Program-made: the position numbers and the translations under genes
Notes under the pieces: generated by a model
What the model saw: only the letters and a program-made list of their open reading frames with translations
Told to the model about the DNA's origin: nothing
The model's database searches: none
From: Acidobacteriota bacterium
Lineage (GTDB): Bacteria; Acidobacteriota; Vicinamibacteria; Vicinamibacterales; CAVVIG01
Direction of reading: 5' to 3'
Assembly (NCBI GenBank): GCA_003223775.1
Contig: QHWK01000559.1
Span: 1 to 9,037, forward strand
DNA length: 9,037 bases
In this document: positions 7,655 through 9,037 of the stretch, piece after piece
Position numbering within the stretch: the stretch's first letter is position 1
Layout: the number at the start of each line of letters is the position of its first letter

Positions 7655-9037
7655 GTGAAACGATTACGAGTGGGCGTGATCTACGGCGGCCGCTCCGGCG
7701 AGCACGAGGTCTCGCTCGCGTCCGCGGCCGCCGTGTTCAAGCATCTCGATCCCGAGCGCTACGACCCGGTGCCGATCAAGATCGAGAAGGACGGACGCTG
7801 GACGCTGCCCGCCGAGCCGCCGAAGACGATGAAGGCGGCGGACGTGATCAAGGGCGTCGCCGCGGAGAAGGCCGCCGCGGGAGCGCCGGCGGCTGAAGTC
7901 GCGGAGGCGTATCTGATTCCGCGTCCGGGCCGCGACACGCTCGTCAGTCTTCCGAACGCGTCGAAATCGCTGCGAGCATCGTCGCAGTCCGCCGGCGGCC
8001 GCGGCGGCGCGTCCGGACTCTCGCTCGACGTCGTCTTTCCCGTGCTGCACGGACCGTACGGGGAGGACGGCACGGTGCAGGGCTTGCTCGAGCTCGCGAA
8101 CGTGCCGTACGTCGGCGCCGGCGTGCTCGCGTCGGCGGTCGGCATGGACAAGGCGGCGATGAAGCAGGCGTTCATCGCGAAGGCGCTGCCGATCTGCGAT
8201 TACGACGTCGTCTTCAAGCGCGACTGGCAGCGGGACGAACGGAGCGTGCTGCAGCGAGTCGTCGATCATCTCGGGTTCCCGGTGTTCGTGAAGCCGGCGA
8301 ACCTCGGATCGAGCGTCGGCATCTCGAAGGCGAAGCACGTCGCCGAGCTGCGCACGGCGATCAAGCTGGCGGCCGATTTCGATCGGAAGGTCGTGATCGA
8401 GGCGGCGGTGCCGCAGGCGCGCGAGATCGAAGTCGCCGTGCTCGGCAACGACGAGCCCGAGGCGTCGGTCCCCGGCGAGATCATCCCGTCGCGCGAGTTC
8501 TACGACTACGAATCGAAGTACGTCGATGAGTCGTCTCGGTCGGTGATCCCGGCGAAGCTGAGCGACGCGCAGACCGCCGAAGTGCGCCGGCTCGCGATCG
8601 ACGCCTATAAGGCGATCGACTGCTCGGGCCTTGCGCGGGTCGACTTTCTCCTCGCAGGCGACTCCGGCGTCGTCTATCTCAACGAGCTGAACACGCTGCC
8701 CGGCTTCACCACCATCAGCATGTACTCGCAGCTCTGGGCGGCGACCGGCCTCACAGAGCCCGGCCGCGTCGCCGCCGTCTACGACCTGATTCTCGCCGCG
8801 CGGTTCGACGAAGCAGCGCTCCGGCTGAAGGACACCTGTCCGCCGGCGCCGCAGCCCGTATGCGCGGCGCTCGCCGCCGCCGCTCTCTGGTGGCAGATCC
8901 TGATCGATCCCGCGTCGCGCGCGGCCGACGAGCCGCTGAAACGCGCATCGGCCGATGCCGTTGCCGCAGCCCAGCAGTGGACGGCGCGCGAGCCGCAGCG
9001 CGGCGAGGCATGGTTCTACCTTGCCGCGTCGCGCGCG
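7655..9037 (+). CDS. ddl: D-alanine--D-alanine ligase fused in frame to a TPR-type protein; 3' end cut by window edge
   Basis: Cytosolic ATP-grasp ligase that joins two D-alanines for the peptidoglycan pentapeptide. Residues 1-367 are a near-complete Ddl. The N-terminal domain has GVIYGGRSGEHEVS (7-20). An Ala/Gly-rich variable stretch (about 60-120) is followed by FPVLHGPYGEDGTVQG (128-143). ATP-grasp motifs are FVKPANLGSSVGIS (211-224), VIEAAVPQAREIEVAVLG (247-264), EFYDYESKY (281-289), ARVDFLL (327-333) with a metal-binding Asp, and the C-terminal LNELNTLPGFTTISMY (342-357). After GLT (365-367) the usual short final helix and stop are not recognised. The frame instead continues into a different protein, open to the window edge. 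The start is GTG at 7655, matching the family N-terminus; it has no Shine-Dalgarno but a TAAGTT hexamer 7 nt upstream. It diverges from tgt. The ligase call is very secure; whether the fusion is genuine is uncertain. Confidence 0.93.
   Translation, partial: MKRLRVGVIYGGRSGEHEVSLASAAAVFKHLDPERYDPVPIKIEKDGRWTLPAEPPKTMKAADVIKGVAAEKAAAGAPAAEVAEAYLIPRPGRDTLVSLPNASKSLRASSQSAGGRGGASGLSLDVVFPVLHGPYGEDGTVQGLLELANVPYVGAGVLASAVGMDKAAMKQAFIAKALPICDYDVVFKRDWQRDERSVLQRVVDHLGFPVFVKPANLGSSVGISKAKHVAELRTAIKLAADFDRKVVIEAAVPQAREIEVAVLGNDEPEASVPGEIIPSREFYDYESKYVDESSRSVIPAKLSDAQTAEVRRLAIDAYKAIDCSGLARVDFLLAGDSGVVYLNELNTLPGFTTISMYSQLWAATGLTEPGRVAAVYDLILAARFDEAALRLKDTCPPAPQPVCAALAAAALWWQILIDPASRAADEPLKRASADAVAAAQQWTAREPQRGEAWFYLAASRA
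8756..9037 (+). other. TPR-like domain fused to the Ddl C-terminus, lacking its own start codon
   Basis: This covers residues 368-461 of the fused frame, from EPGRVAAVYDLILAARFDEA to the window edge. The pattern (ARFDEAALRL, two cysteines at 395 and 403, ALWWQILIDPASR, WTAREPQRGEAWFYLA) is helical and TPR-like. It resembles a family I remember as a separate TPR gene with its own signal peptide next to ddl in acidobacterial genomes; that memory was not checked by search. No ATG, GTG or TTG occurs in frame after Met356 of the ligase, so the segment could only be made as part of the fusion. A deletion removing the ddl stop and the TPR protein's signal peptide would explain it. The ARFDEAALRL helix might alternatively stand in for the lost Ddl terminal helix. 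Confidence 0.65.

Noticed and set aside
7664..8338. 224-residue minus-strand frame opposite ddl
   Set aside because: The plus frame carries all the Ddl ATP-grasp motifs; the minus product is an Arg-rich shadow.

Overview
This is a GC-rich bacterial chromosome segment, read mostly on the minus strand. It holds housekeeping and cell-envelope genes: queuosine tRNA modification, Sec export, undecaprenyl phosphate recycling, a pyrophosphate-driven ion pump and D-Ala-D-Ala synthesis. The proteins, the short palindromic GGCGACCC/GGGTCGCC repeats and the ddl-TPR neighbourhood resemble Acidobacteriota, perhaps Vicinamibacteria. That placement is from memory of these families and was not computed. Layout, minus strand, in transcription order: tgt (7637-6471) overlaps yajC (6474-6136) by ATGA; then secD (6075-4477), secF (4473-3466) and uppP (3449-2649). 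A 214-bp cluster of palindromic repeats follows (2446-2659), then a damaged DUF502 membrane-protein gene (2423-1936). Last is hppA (from 1904, running off the left edge), a divergent membrane pyrophosphatase. On the plus strand, ddl (from 7655) diverges from tgt and runs off the right edge. The tgt-yajC-secD-secF core is the classic arrangement; uppP closes the run 16 nt after secF and is probably co-transcribed. The products share the envelope. YajC/SecD/SecF assist the Sec translocon using the proton motive force, UppP recycles the peptidoglycan lipid carrier, Ddl makes the D-Ala-D-Ala end of the cell-wall precursor, and the membrane pyrophosphatase energises the membrane. No complete new system (defence, mobile or biosynthetic) is visible. 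The oddities are local: (1) DUF502 appears to have lost an internal segment, with a frame change; (2) ddl runs in frame, without a stop, into a TPR-type protein that has no start codon of its own; (3) the repeat cluster has 25-nt inverted ends and a 64-bp period, and supplies the last codons and stop of uppP; (4) tgt and ddl diverge from only 17 bp, which contains a nearly symmetric -10-like element 6-7 nt from each GTG start; (5) the pyrophosphatase has altered signature motifs and an N-terminal extension. There is no gene-free stretch over 300 bases; the longest (about 2424-2648) is mostly the repeat cluster.
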